Assembly (NCBI RefSeq): GCF_009862265.1
Contig: NZ_WWGX01000043.1
Location: 338,935 to 402,934, forward strand
DNA from: Streptomyces sp. SID8352
Lineage (GTDB): Bacteria; Actinomycetota; Actinomycetes; Streptomycetales; Streptomycetaceae
Reading direction: 5' to 3'
Length of the DNA stretch: 64,000 nucleotides
A model generated the notes under the pieces. The model was not told the origin of the DNA. It worked only from the letters and a program-made list of their open reading frames with translations, and did not search any database. Positions within the stretch are counted from its first letter, which is position 1, and each line of letters opens with the position of its first letter. Of this stretch, positions 1 through 7,690 are shown piece by piece. A program made the translations under genes and the position numbers.

Positions 1-84
1 CCGCTCAAAAATATAGCCCTGGATTCACGTATGCATTGGCATCGGGGGCGATTTCAGGGCAGCTTTTGTCGAAAATTGACCAGA

Positions 85-98
85 GTGATATTTGTCAC
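85..98. promoter_or_regulatory. Crp-like binding site in an AT-rich island
   Basis: The 14 bases read GTG-N6-GTCAC, with GTGA and TCAC as inverted half-sites. This fits the Streptomyces Crp consensus GTG-N6-GNCAC (recalled from the literature). It lies in an unusually AT-rich stretch (about 55-120) just before a GGAGG ribosome-binding site at 103-107. It could control the small ORF at 112 or a gene left of the window. A chance match is possible because the motif is short. Confidence 0.4.
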
Positions 99-111
99 GC
101 ACGGAGGCTGT

Positions 112-246
112 ATGGATATGGCACCCGGTGACATCGGACTCTCCTGGGGTGTGAGGGGAAGGCGTCGTGCGGTCCGCTCGGTGCGGGGGAGAAGCCCCTG
201 GTGGGCGGGGTCCCGTCCGGCGGCACTCCGTGCCCGACAGGGTTGA
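112..246 (+). CDS. possible small ORF, 44 residues, unknown
   Basis: An ATG at 112 follows GGAGG (103-107) with a 4-base spacer, and a second ATG at 118 is in the same frame. The ORF closes at 246. The product would be basic and Arg/Trp-rich with no recognised domain. Support is the good ribosome-binding site and the promoter-like AT-rich island with a Crp-like site directly upstream. Against it, composition after about residue 15 looks like random high-GC sequence, so this may be a degraded gene start or no gene at all. Confidence 0.2.
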   Translation: MDMAPGDIGLSWGVRGRRRAVRSVRGRSPWWAGSRPAALRARQG

Positions 247-745
247 TGTGCGCCCGATCGTCCGGTGCCGAGCGTTGGTCGCGGCGGCGCCACCGGCGAC
301 GTTCAGGGCCCGCCCGGCGGGGGAGACCGGGGCGGGGTTGCGGTGCGGCGGGGTGCCGGGCCCGGGGCGCGCGGTCCGGGATCGGAGCCGGGCGGTGCGG
401 GCGACCCCGGCGACGGATGCCCGCGCGGGCCGGCCCGGAGAGTGCCGCCGCGTCCCAGGTGGGAGGCGTCGGCGGCGCGGGCCGCGGACTGCCGGGAGCC
501 CGACGGTCGGGGCGGTGGAGAGCGCGGCACGGCCGACGCCGGGGCCCGTTCGCCGGAAGGGGAGCGGCGGCGTTCTGAGCGGCCGTCCGGTCCCTCGTGG
601 CCTCGCCCCTGCACGGAGGGGGCGTGGGTCGTCGGCGTCCCGGGGCCGGTGTTGCCCGCTCGCCGTCCTGTGCCGAATCGGGGCGGGAAAAGGCCCATTG
701 TGCAGTAACGAGTGCCCGGCGTCGAGTTCTGCCGAGTTAAATTGG
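247..745. other. gene-free high-GC stretch
   Basis: Frames on both strands are open only because stop codons are rare at this GC content. The translations are Arg/Pro/Gly-rich with no recognisable domain. I see no gene here. Just before the next gene, a TTGACA (746-751) and a TATGAT (754-759) lie too close together to form one promoter; TATGAT alone could be a -10 element. Confidence 0.5.
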
Positions 746-776
746 TTGACACATATGATGCGGCTTGGAGGGATGA

Positions 777-1430
777 ATGATCGACTCTGCCGTCGCTCTG
801 CCTCAGGGACGCCGTCAGCGCAATAAGGCCAGAGTGCAGGAACGCCTCTTCGAGGCGGCCGTGGAGCTGATCGCGCGACACGGCTACGACAACACCTCGA
901 TCGACGAGATCGCGGCACGTGCCGATGTGGCCCGGGGTACCTTCTTCAACTACTACCCGCGCAAGGACGACCTGATCTCTGAGTGGAGCGCCCGCCGCGG
1001 CACCGAGTTGCGCCGCTCGCTCGTCACGGAGGCCGGCGGACTGGAACCCGGGGACACGGTCAGCCGCTTCCACCGCTGCCTCGCCGCCCTCGTCGAACTG
1101 AACGAGGACCGACAGGAGGTCAACCGCTCCATGGTCACCGCCGCGGTACGGGCCGGCTGCCTGGGTGCCCGGGAGTCGGCCACCGCCGAGTTGTTCACCG
1201 CGATCCTCACGGACGGACAGGCCCGGGGGGAGATCGGCGAGGGCTTGGACCCCGACCGGCTGGGGCTGCTGCTCCGCGACGCCTACCTCGGCGTCCTGAC
1301 CCGCTGGGCGGTGGGCGCCGAGCAGGACCATGCCTCGCTCTACCGGGAGCTGCACGAGGTCTTCAAGGTCTTCCTGATCGGCGCGCTGCCCCGCACGGCC
1401 CACCGCGACTGCTGCCCACACACCGCCTGA
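777..1430 (+). CDS. TetR/AcrR-family transcriptional regulator
   Basis: The 217-residue protein has a canonical N-terminal TetR helix-turn-helix at about residues 20-65 (TSIDEIAARADVARGTFFNYY), followed by an all-helical C-terminal ligand and dimer domain. It would be a cytoplasmic DNA-binding repressor whose effector cannot be read from sequence. The ATG at 777 follows GGAGGG (767-772) with a 4-base gap. It stands alone: about 500 gene-free bases follow it and no target gene is adjacent, so it may act on distant genes or only on itself. Length and architecture are typical. Confidence 0.93.
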   Translation: MIDSAVALPQGRRQRNKARVQERLFEAAVELIARHGYDNTSIDEIAARADVARGTFFNYYPRKDDLISEWSARRGTELRRSLVTEAGGLEPGDTVSRFHRCLAALVELNEDRQEVNRSMVTAAVRAGCLGARESATAELFTAILTDGQARGEIGEGLDPDRLGLLLRDAYLGVLTRWAVGAEQDHASLYRELHEVFKVFLIGALPRTAHRDCCPHTA

Positions 1431-1925
1431 CGCCCCGCCGGAAGCCCCCCGCGCACTCGTAACGTTCGCGCACCCGTACGCCCGCGCACCCGTACGTCCG
1501 TGCTCGCGCACGGCCGCGCCCTCCTGCGTGCGGGTGCGCACGGCGCCTGTCGCCGACTCCGCGGAGGGCCGTCCGGCGGCGCACCGGCTGAGCGGTGCTG
1601 CCGGTCGCGTCGTGGATGTGCCCCGTCGGCCGACCGGTGCCGCCGACACGGGAACCTCGGACCGCCACGGGCTTCCCTCCGCACCGCCGGAACGCCCGTC
1701 GGCCCTCCGCGCGGACGGGTGAACGCGGAGCCCGCGGCCCGGATCCGGCCCCAACCCGCTCCGGTTACGGTGCGGTCGGCGTTCCCGCGACACCAAGGGC
1801 CCGTCGCCGTGGGGCGTTCGGACCGGGTCGGCCGGCGCCGCCCCGGGCCGGGGTGGCGGTCGGCATCGTTGAGTCCCGGACCCGGGTCAGAGGTCCCCGT
1901 TCCCGGGCACGGCACGGTTCCGGAC
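1431..1925. other. gene-free intergenic stretch
   Basis: No frame on either strand gives a recognisable protein. Around 1465-1515 there are imperfect direct repeats built on CGCGCACCCGTACG. The stretch separates the TetR gene from the convergent minus-strand membrane-protein gene and may hold termination signals, but no clear stem is visible. Confidence 0.4.
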
Positions 1926-2735
1926 TCAGGCGCTGTCCCGTGCTTCCCAGACGACCGCCTCGACCGTCGCATCGGTGAAGAGGTCACCCATGTCGGTGAT
2001 CGTCAGGGCGGCGACGCGTCCCGTCTGCGTCCTGAGGCACAGCACGCTCTCCCGCGTCACCTCGGCCGTGTACGACCCGTGCGTCGCGAGCCGCTCGACG
2101 CACTCCTTCCTGCCGGGCGTTCCCGGCCCCGGCCACGGCGCCACGTCGGGACCGCCGGACCGACCGCCGAACAGCGAGCCGCTGGTGGTGAACAGCACGG
2201 CGTCGTAGGACGCGTCGGTGCTCTGCTCCGGTGGGACGGAGTCGAGGTCCACCCCGGCCGTCCCGATGCGGAGTTCTCCCCGCCACCGAACGGGACTGAC
2301 ACCGCTCCGGGGTACCGTCGAGGCCGTCGGCGCCGTCCGCGCGGTCGGCGGGGTGTCGTCAGCGGGGCCGGAGGGAGGAGGGGCCTGCGTGGGAGTGGCG
2401 GCGGGGTCCTGGCTCGTGACGGAGCCCGGCGGCGGTGCGGCGCCCCGCTCGTTCTCCCCCCAGGGGCCGTACGACTTGACCGCGAACGCGGTCCCCCCGA
2501 TCAGCGCGGCGAGGCAGACCGCCGCCAGGAGGAACCCCGCCCCGTTCCACACGGCCGCCCCGGCCCTGGCGCCGGGGGCCGCAGGCAGGGGAGGAGGGTA
2601 CGGAGGCGGCGGACTGGGGGCCTGGTAGACGTTCACCTGATGGCCGTTCCGCCCGATCTGCAGAGCGGCGTCCCCGTCGAAGCTGTTGTGGGACCCCTGG
2701 CCGGTTGCTTCGGGATCAGGCGTGGGCCCTGTCAT
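1926..2735 (-). CDS. single-pass membrane protein with N-terminal amyloid-signalling-like motif
   Basis: This 269-residue protein has, in order: a motif at residues 16-37 (H-N-x-F-x-G ... A-L-Q-I-G-x-N ... Q-V-N-x-Y), a Pro-rich linker (39-54), a transmembrane helix (about 65-86), a Pro/Thr-rich spacer (about 100-145) and a folded C-terminal domain of unknown family. The motif segment would lie in the cytosol and the C-terminal domain outside. The motif matches, at 11 of 22 positions, the C-terminus of the upstream gene's product. This resembles RHIM/BASS amyloid signalling motifs, in which partner proteins co-polymerise through a shared short segment. The ATG start overlaps the upstream stop by 4 bases (ATGA at 2732-2735), so the two are translationally coupled. 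The receptor role is inference; no NLR-type ATPase is nearby. Confidence 0.8.
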   Translation of the reverse strand: MTGPTPDPEATGQGSHNSFDGDAALQIGRNGHQVNVYQAPSPPPPYPPPLPAAPGARAGAAVWNGAGFLLAAVCLAALIGGTAFAVKSYGPWGENERGAAPPPGSVTSQDPAATPTQAPPPSGPADDTPPTARTAPTASTVPRSGVSPVRWRGELRIGTAGVDLDSVPPEQSTDASYDAVLFTTSGSLFGGRSGGPDVAPWPGPGTPGRKECVERLATHGSYTAEVTRESVLCLRTQTGRVAALTITDMGDLFTDATVEAVVWEARDSA

Positions 2736-3163
2736 CTCGACCCACCGAAACTGTTGAACTGGGAGGGGTTGTCCCCGACTTGGAGGGCCGTGGGGCCGTG
2801 GAAGACGTTGTGCCCCACGGTGGGCCCGCTCCACTCGCCCCGTCCTGGCCGGGACGCGTACTGGGCCAGGGCCTCCCGGAGCAGCTCGGCGAAGGCGGCG
2901 TCGCGGTCGATCGCGTCCTTGAGGGCGAACCGCAGCCACTGCTGGGTCTCGGGCGTCGGCTCGGTGCGTCCGGCCGAGGCCTCTTCGTCCAGACGGGCCA
3001 GGGCGGTCTCCTGGCCGAGCTTTTCGCTGACCACCGTGTGCACCCGGTCCATCGCCGCGTCCAGGGCGCGGTCCACCTCCTGGTCGGCCTGCTCCCCCAC
3101 CCGGCGCGCCTTGCGAGCCGCCCATGCGAACAGGCAGCCGATCGCGATCTCCACACCTGTCAT
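2732..3163 (-). CDS. small helical protein with C-terminal amyloid-signalling-like motif (candidate Bell-type effector)
   Basis: The 143-residue protein begins with a short hydrophobic helix (residues 3-16, VEIAIGCLFAWAA), continues as amphipathic helices to about residue 104, and ends in a Gly-rich tail. The tail carries H-N-x-F-x-G ... A-L-Q-V-G-x-N ... Q-F-N-x-F at 118-139. A hydrophobic N-terminal helix, a helical bundle and a C-terminal amyloid motif is the layout described for bacterial Bell-domain effectors, counterparts of fungal HeLo and animal MLKL membrane-perturbing domains. The ATG at 3163 was chosen over far-upstream in-frame starts because GGGGGACAGG precedes it and the hydrophobic helix then starts the protein. 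It is first in the operon with the membrane protein. Assignment to Bell is by layout and memory of homologues, not by alignment. Confidence 0.8.
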   Translation of the reverse strand: MTGVEIAIGCLFAWAARKARRVGEQADQEVDRALDAAMDRVHTVVSEKLGQETALARLDEEASAGRTEPTPETQQWLRFALKDAIDRDAAFAELLREALAQYASRPGRGEWSGPTVGHNVFHGPTALQVGDNPSQFNSFGGSR

Positions 3164-3438
3164 CCTGTCCCCCTGCAGCGCCAACTGACGGTCAATCAGA
3201 CGGTACCCCGGTGGGAGGCGCGGACACAGACACCGGAAGGAAATCGCCCCGCGACAGCGGCGGCCCGTACCCGCGGCGAGGTGGGCGATCGGACCGACCT
3301 CGGCGGAACGCGACGGGACTCCGGCGGCCCGCGACGGACAGTGGCGTGTTCCCGTGAACAACTCGGGTCGGAGTGTTCAGGGACGCATCGCCTCAACGGT
3401 GCCCTTGGCGACGGCGAGGATCGGTGAGAGGCAGTCTC

Positions 3439-3766
3439 GTGTCAGTGACGCGCACCGGGGTGGCCACCGGAGCCGCCGAGCCCGAACCGTGCGGGCTGCC
3501 GGAGCATCCCGACTGCGGGATCCTTGACGTCCTCGACCGGCTCGGGGGCACGCGATCGGGTTCTGGTCGTCGTCGAGAGGGCCGGGGGACCGTGGCGCTT
3601 CCGCCAACTCCGGCGCGCCGTCGAGGGAATCTCCCGGCGCATGCCGACCCTCACGGTGCGCCGGCCGGAGCGGGACGGCCGGGTGCCGAGGAAGGTGTAC
3701 CCGGCCGTGCCCGCTCTGGTCGACCACCGCCTCACCGGGACCGGCGCGCCCGGAGCACGCACCTGA
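3439..3766 (+). pseudogene. frameshifted HxlR-family transcriptional regulator
   Basis: Frame 1 from a GTG at 3439 encodes an HxlR-like N-terminus (CGLPEHPDCGILDVLDRLGG). Frame 2 from about 3550 encodes the rest of the winged helix (RFRQLRRAVEGISRRMPTLT, then VRRPERDGRVPRKVYPAVPA) and stops at 3766. The break falls exactly where HxlR proteins carry the KWS motif, which is missing. Substitutions at normally invariant sites, such as Pro for Leu in the MLTLT turn, point to decay. The whole relic is about 110 residues, normal for the family. It has no partner gene beside it. A sequencing error could explain the frameshift, but not the other unusual residues. Confidence 0.75.
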
Positions 3767-3814
3767 CGCCGCCCGGCCGCCCTACGGGCGACGACGGCGA
3801 TCGCCGGACAGGAC

Positions 3815-4702
3815 CTAGCCAGGCCGGACCGCCAACCGGTCCAGCGCCTCCAGGAGTCCGGGAAGCTCGGGGCCCCGCCCCACGGGGAGTATCCGCCCGG
3901 GTTCCTCGTCCAGCAGGACGAAGGCGATGTCATCGGTCCGTGCCACGAGGGACCAGCCGGGACCGTCGGCCCTTACGGTCCTGGCACCACCGGTCGCGAA
4001 CGAGGACCGCACCCGGCCCGGCGGCGGAGGCGCGGTGACATAGGCACGGGCCTCGGCGAGCACCCGCCGTACCCCCGCGTGCCCGCCCGCCCCGGGCCGG
4101 CCGCCGGGGGCCGCCCCGTTCCGTACGGCCTCCGCCTCCTTCGTGGCCTCGGGCACCGCCCCGCTTCCGCTGCCCGCGTCCGGCGCCATGAAGTCCGCGT
4201 CGTCGACCTGGCTCCGCCACCGCGACCACTGCACGGCGATCTCATCGGCTCCCAGCCGCCGCTGCCCGGGCCCCCAGACCTCGATGTCCGGCGGTGCCAG
4301 CGCGGGCCGCCCGCTCACCCACGGATCGGGGTCGTGCGGCGCGGGGACGCCGGGAGCCGCCACCGCGACGGCCAGGGGCCAGCCCGGGAGCGAGGCCACC
4401 ACGGAGTGCTCGTCCGGCGACAGGTCGTACCCCAAGCCGCAGTCCCAGGACGCCACGGCCACGGCGACCAAGGGCACATCGTCGACGACGACCGTCCACC
4501 GCGCCCCTTCGCCGTCCTGGCCCAGCACCAGCCCGTATCCCCCGCCCCTCGCGGACAGGTCCAGCGCGCCGCACGCCTCCGGGTAGTCGTCGCCCAGCAC
4601 ACCCGGGAACTGGGCGGGCGTCAGCAGCACCGCGGTGAGCACGTACAGCGCGCCGTCCGCCTCCGTGCGGGAGTCCAGGGGTTCCTCTTCTGGCCCGGCC
4701 AT
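3815..4702 (-). CDS. hypothetical protein, 295 residues
   Basis: The product is acidic and soluble with no signal peptide or transmembrane segment. It begins MAGPEEEPLDSRTEADGALY; its composition is balanced (Trp, Tyr, Phe, Asp-rich strands), unlike shadow frames, so it is very probably real. An Ala/Gly-rich low-complexity stretch around residues 178-210 separates an N-terminal part (about 170 residues) from a C-terminal part (about 85 residues). Alternating hydrophobic strands suggest two mixed alpha/beta domains. I do not recognise the family. It is a single gene between the HxlR relic and a divergent oxygenase-family gene, so context gives no function. Confidence 0.75.
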   Translation of the reverse strand: MAGPEEEPLDSRTEADGALYVLTAVLLTPAQFPGVLGDDYPEACGALDLSARGGGYGLVLGQDGEGARWTVVVDDVPLVAVAVASWDCGLGYDLSPDEHSVVASLPGWPLAVAVAAPGVPAPHDPDPWVSGRPALAPPDIEVWGPGQRRLGADEIAVQWSRWRSQVDDADFMAPDAGSGSGAVPEATKEAEAVRNGAAPGGRPGAGGHAGVRRVLAEARAYVTAPPPPGRVRSSFATGGARTVRADGPGWSLVARTDDIAFVLLDEEPGRILPVGRGPELPGLLEALDRLAVRPG

Positions 4703-5057
4703 CCCAGCCTCCCCATCGGTTGTCCAACGGCGCGCACCCTAGTGCGACCGGACCCCCTTGTCACGGCCTTCGCACCGGCCCGAACCGGGTCCCTGCCCGC
4801 CGCGGACCCGACGGGACGAGGGGAGACCGGGCGGGCCCTGCCCCGGTGACACGTCGCCCCTCACCACCCGGCCCCGTCGGAGACCACCGGGTCCGCCACG
4901 GCGAGCGCGTGTGCCCCCTCGTGTTCAGCCCCCGCCCGGGTACGACCGACGAGATCCGGCACGCCGGGCACGATCACCGGTGGGTGACCGGACGGCCCGT
5001 CATCTACCGTAATCCACTATGGAGTTACTGCTTCGACGGCGGAAGGGAACGGCGACC
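4703..5057. promoter_or_regulatory. divergent intergenic region with a candidate -10 (TACCGT, 5005-5010)
   Basis: No gene is visible in the first 300 bases. Near the right end, TACCGT at 5005-5010 sits 8 bases before ATG 5019, a spacing expected for a leaderless transcript starting at that ATG. A later GTG at 5058 has a conventional ribosome-binding site (GGAAGGG, 5041-5047). The two signals give conflicting starts for the next gene. Confidence 0.4.
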
Positions 5058-5954
5058 GTGAAGCGATATGAACGGCTGCGACAGATCCGACGGATGGACC
5101 CGCGGCGCGACGCGTCCGAGATCTACCGGCTCACCTCGGCGTACGAGTTCCCCTGGGACTTCACCCGAGCCCTGGAACTCGCCCTCTACCGCACCTATGC
5201 CGTCCCCAGCATCGGCCGCCTGCTGGCCGAGACAGCGGAACTCACGGACCGCACCCAGAAGCGCTACGACGACACCACCCTGCTCCTCGACGCCGTCGTC
5301 GAACACGGCTTCGGCAGCGAGCAGGGCCGCACGGCGATCCGCCGCATCAACCAGATGCACCGCAGCTACGACATCACCAACGACGACATGCGCTATGTGC
5401 TCTGCACCTTCGTCGTGACCCCCAAACGTTGGATCGACGCCTTCGGATGGCGGAGGCTCTCCCGCCACGAGACCACCGCCTGCGCCATTCACTATGGCAC
5501 CCTCGGCCGGCACATGGGTATCAGGGACATCCCTGAGACCTACGACGACTTCGAGGCGTGCCTCGACGCCTACGAAGAGGCCCACTTCGGCTGGGACGAG
5601 GGCGCCCGAAGGGTGTCGGACGCCACCCTCGACCTCATGACGTCCTGGTATCCGCGCCCCCTGGCCCCCGTGTTGCGCACCGGGACGCTGGCCCTGCTCG
5701 ACGACCACCTGCTGCGCGCCTTCCGCTACACCCCGCCGAGCCCCGCCACCCGCGCGGTCGTGCGTGGCGCGGTACGGCTGCGCGGGCGCGCCGTCCGGTT
5801 GCTTCCACCGCGCCGGACCCCCCACCACGCCCGGCAGAACTGGGAGGTCAAGGGCTATCCGAACGGCTACCGGCTGGCCGATCTCGGTACCCGCCCGGTC
5901 CCGGGAACGGGCGGCTGCCCCGTGCGGCACCTCGACACGTCGGCCACCGAGTAG
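5058..5954 (+). CDS. MpaB-type oxygenase family protein (DUF2236)
   Basis: The 298-residue protein matches the DUF2236 family, which includes the heme-dependent MpaB oxygenase and is related to latex-clearing protein. Recognisable landmarks are YEFPWDFTRALELALYRTYA (about 30-50), the KRYDDT segment, NDDMRYVLCTFVVTP, and RHETTACAIHYGTLGRHMGI with the histidines expected around the heme pocket, then the C-terminal YPNGYRLADLG. The substrate is unknown. GTG 5058 was chosen because GGAAGGG precedes it and VKRYERLRQI fits the usual family start. ATG 5019 is possible and may be leaderless; its third codon would be TTA, the rare bldA-dependent leucine codon. It is a single gene convergent with a methyltransferase. 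Confidence 0.85.
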   Translation: MKRYERLRQIRRMDPRRDASEIYRLTSAYEFPWDFTRALELALYRTYAVPSIGRLLAETAELTDRTQKRYDDTTLLLDAVVEHGFGSEQGRTAIRRINQMHRSYDITNDDMRYVLCTFVVTPKRWIDAFGWRRLSRHETTACAIHYGTLGRHMGIRDIPETYDDFEACLDAYEEAHFGWDEGARRVSDATLDLMTSWYPRPLAPVLRTGTLALLDDHLLRAFRYTPPSPATRAVVRGAVRLRGRAVRLLPPRRTPHHARQNWEVKGYPNGYRLADLGTRPVPGTGGCPVRHLDTSATE

Positions 5955-6145
5955 AGGGCGGTCTCGACACGTCGGCCACCGGCCCAAGGCGGTGCCGTGC
6001 CTCCTCACCGATCCCGCCCGGCGGAGCGGCCGAGGAGGCGCGGACCGGCACGGCGGGCGGCGCTCACCCGCGCGGGGAACCGCCTCATGGCCGGGTTGCT
6101 GCGCGTTGCATGGCGCCGCACACCGCCCGGACGGGCGGCCCGGCG

Positions 6146-6745
6146 TCAGTGCTCCCGGGAGGCCAGCACCAGAAAGCGTGTCTCCTCATCCGTGTACGAC
6201 GTCATCCGCCACCCGGAACGCTCCAGCAGGCGGCGCAGAACCGGTTGGGCGCGCAGGTCGTCCGGCGTGAGCCGCCGCCCGTGCCGGGCCGCGAGCGCCG
6301 CCCGGCCGATGGGGTGGAACAGCGCCAGCGTCCCACCGGGGCGGGCGACCCGCGCGAGTTCCCGCAGCCCCTCGGCGGGATCCGGCAGGTGCGAGAGCAG
6401 CCCCGCGGCGAACACGGCGTCGAACGCCCCCGACCGCAGCGGCAGCGCCGTGACGTCGGCCAGCAGCAGGTGCCCCTCACGGTCCCGGCCGGCGCGCGCC
6501 GCCTCCCGGAGCATGGCGCACGTGAGATCGGCTCCGACGACCACACCGGACGGCCCCACCGCCGACCGCAGCGGCGGCAGCGCCCGGCCCGTGCCGCAGC
6601 CGGCGTCGAGCACCCGGCTCCCTCTCCGCAACTCCAGCCGGCCGATCGCGGCGGCGTAGGAGGGGCCGTCGTCGGGGAACCGGCGCTCCCAGCCGGCGGC
6701 ACGGTCGCCGAAGAACTCCCGGACACGCGTGCGGTCGTCGCTCAT
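6146..6745 (-). CDS. class I SAM-dependent methyltransferase
   Basis: The 199-residue protein carries SAM motif I (RVLDAGCGTGRAL, about residues 42-54), the acidic end of strand beta-2 (VVGADLTCAML), motif II (LLADVTALPLRSGAFDAVFA) and motif III (LARVARPGGTLALFHP). It is a Methyltransf_11/UbiE-type enzyme, probably acting on a small molecule; the acceptor is not predictable. ATG 6745 (MSDDRTRVREFF) was preferred to far-upstream in-frame starts because it leaves the normal short N-terminal cap helix. Single gene, convergent with the MpaB-like gene. Confidence 0.92.
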   Translation of the reverse strand: MSDDRTRVREFFGDRAAGWERRFPDDGPSYAAAIGRLELRRGSRVLDAGCGTGRALPPLRSAVGPSGVVVGADLTCAMLREAARAGRDREGHLLLADVTALPLRSGAFDAVFAAGLLSHLPDPAEGLRELARVARPGGTLALFHPIGRAALAARHGRRLTPDDLRAQPVLRRLLERSGWRMTSYTDEETRFLVLASREH

Positions 6746-7142
6746 GTCCGCATGATCGCTCACCGGCTTCGGCGCCGTCGAGGGAGGGGACGGGGGCGGA
6801 GGCAAGGCCGGTCGTCGTCCCCTCCCCGCGACACGCCCACGACCGGCCGGATCACGTCCTTCCACCGCGTTCCTCGCTGTGCCGGACAGCCCCTGGTCCC
6901 CAGCGGGAACGGAACAAGGGCCAGTTGAGGCCGTTGCCGACGCGGACGGCGGACGGCGGACGGCGGACGGTCCGGTGCCGTGGACGCCGTGGGGGACCGT
7001 CGCCCGCCATTCCCCGTCGGTCAACTTCCGCGCCGGAGTCCCATCCTCCTTGCTCGTGGGCCGGGTGTGGTGAAGGCTTGCGTACAGATCCCCCGGCCCG
7101 GGGGAGACGCCGCATACGGGGACAACAGGGGGAGACCGGAAG
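6746..7142. other. intergenic region with a 7-bp tandem repeat
   Basis: No recognisable gene lies in these 397 bases between two divergent genes. Four exact tandem copies of CGGACGG occupy 6943-6970. The right end carries GGGGGAGA and GGAAG just before the roadblock gene. Confidence 0.5.
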
Positions 7143-7556
7143 ATGGCGCACAACCAGGGACTCGGCTGGCTGCTGGACGACCTGACGGAGCGCGTGGAAC
7201 ACGTGCGGCATGCCCTGGTCCTGTCCAACGACGGCCTGGTGACCGGGGCGAGCACCGGTCTGCGACGGGAGGACGCCGAGCATCTCGCCGCCGTCTCCTC
7301 CGGGCTGCACAGCCTCGCCAAGGGCTCGGGGCGTCACTTCGGGGCAGGCCGGGTACGGCAGACCATGGTCGAGTTCGACGACGCCGTGCTGTTCGTCACC
7401 GCCGCCGGCACCGGCAGTTGCCTGTGCGTTCTCAGCGGTGCCGAGGCCGACTTCGGCCAGATCGCCTATGAGATGACGCTGCTGGTGAACAGAGTCGGAG
7501 AGCACCTCGACGTGGACGCGCGACAGCCCGGAGGGATCTCTCCAACGGGCCTGTGA
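7143..7556 (+). CDS. roadblock/LC7-domain protein (CvnB-like), orphan
   Basis: The 137-residue protein is a single roadblock/LC7 domain of the kind encoded second in Streptomyces conservons (cvnB). It starts LGWLLDDLTERVEHVRHALV, has the core LSNDGLVTGAS, and ends in a helix followed by a short tail. In conservons the protein works with a nitrate/nitrite-sensor-like histidine kinase, a DUF742 protein and an Ras-like GTPase. None of these is present here: the next gene is DUF6397. It is therefore an orphan copy that may plug into a conservon elsewhere. The start is well supported by GGAAG directly before ATG 7143. Confidence 0.9.
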   Translation: MAHNQGLGWLLDDLTERVEHVRHALVLSNDGLVTGASTGLRREDAEHLAAVSSGLHSLAKGSGRHFGAGRVRQTMVEFDDAVLFVTAAGTGSCLCVLSGAEADFGQIAYEMTLLVNRVGEHLDVDARQPGGISPTGL

Positions 7557-7690
7557 CCTGCGCCTTCGCTGTTCCTGCGGGATGGATTCAGAGTTTTCCA
7601 CAGGCTCACCACGGATCTCGTGCCAGCCGCTACGGTCATTTCCTGGCGGGCGCAGTCGGCGCCGGCCGCCTACTCCACGGGGAGAAGACC

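Noticed and set aside
1926..3163. NLR/STAND ATPase partner for the amyloid-motif proteins
   Set aside because: No P-loop ATPase with a STAND layout lies within several kb; the two coupled proteins are the only visible partners.
7591..7605. TTTTCCACAGG resembling a DnaA box
   Set aside because: Single copy only, no cluster of boxes and no dnaA or dnaN gene nearby, so it is not an origin.
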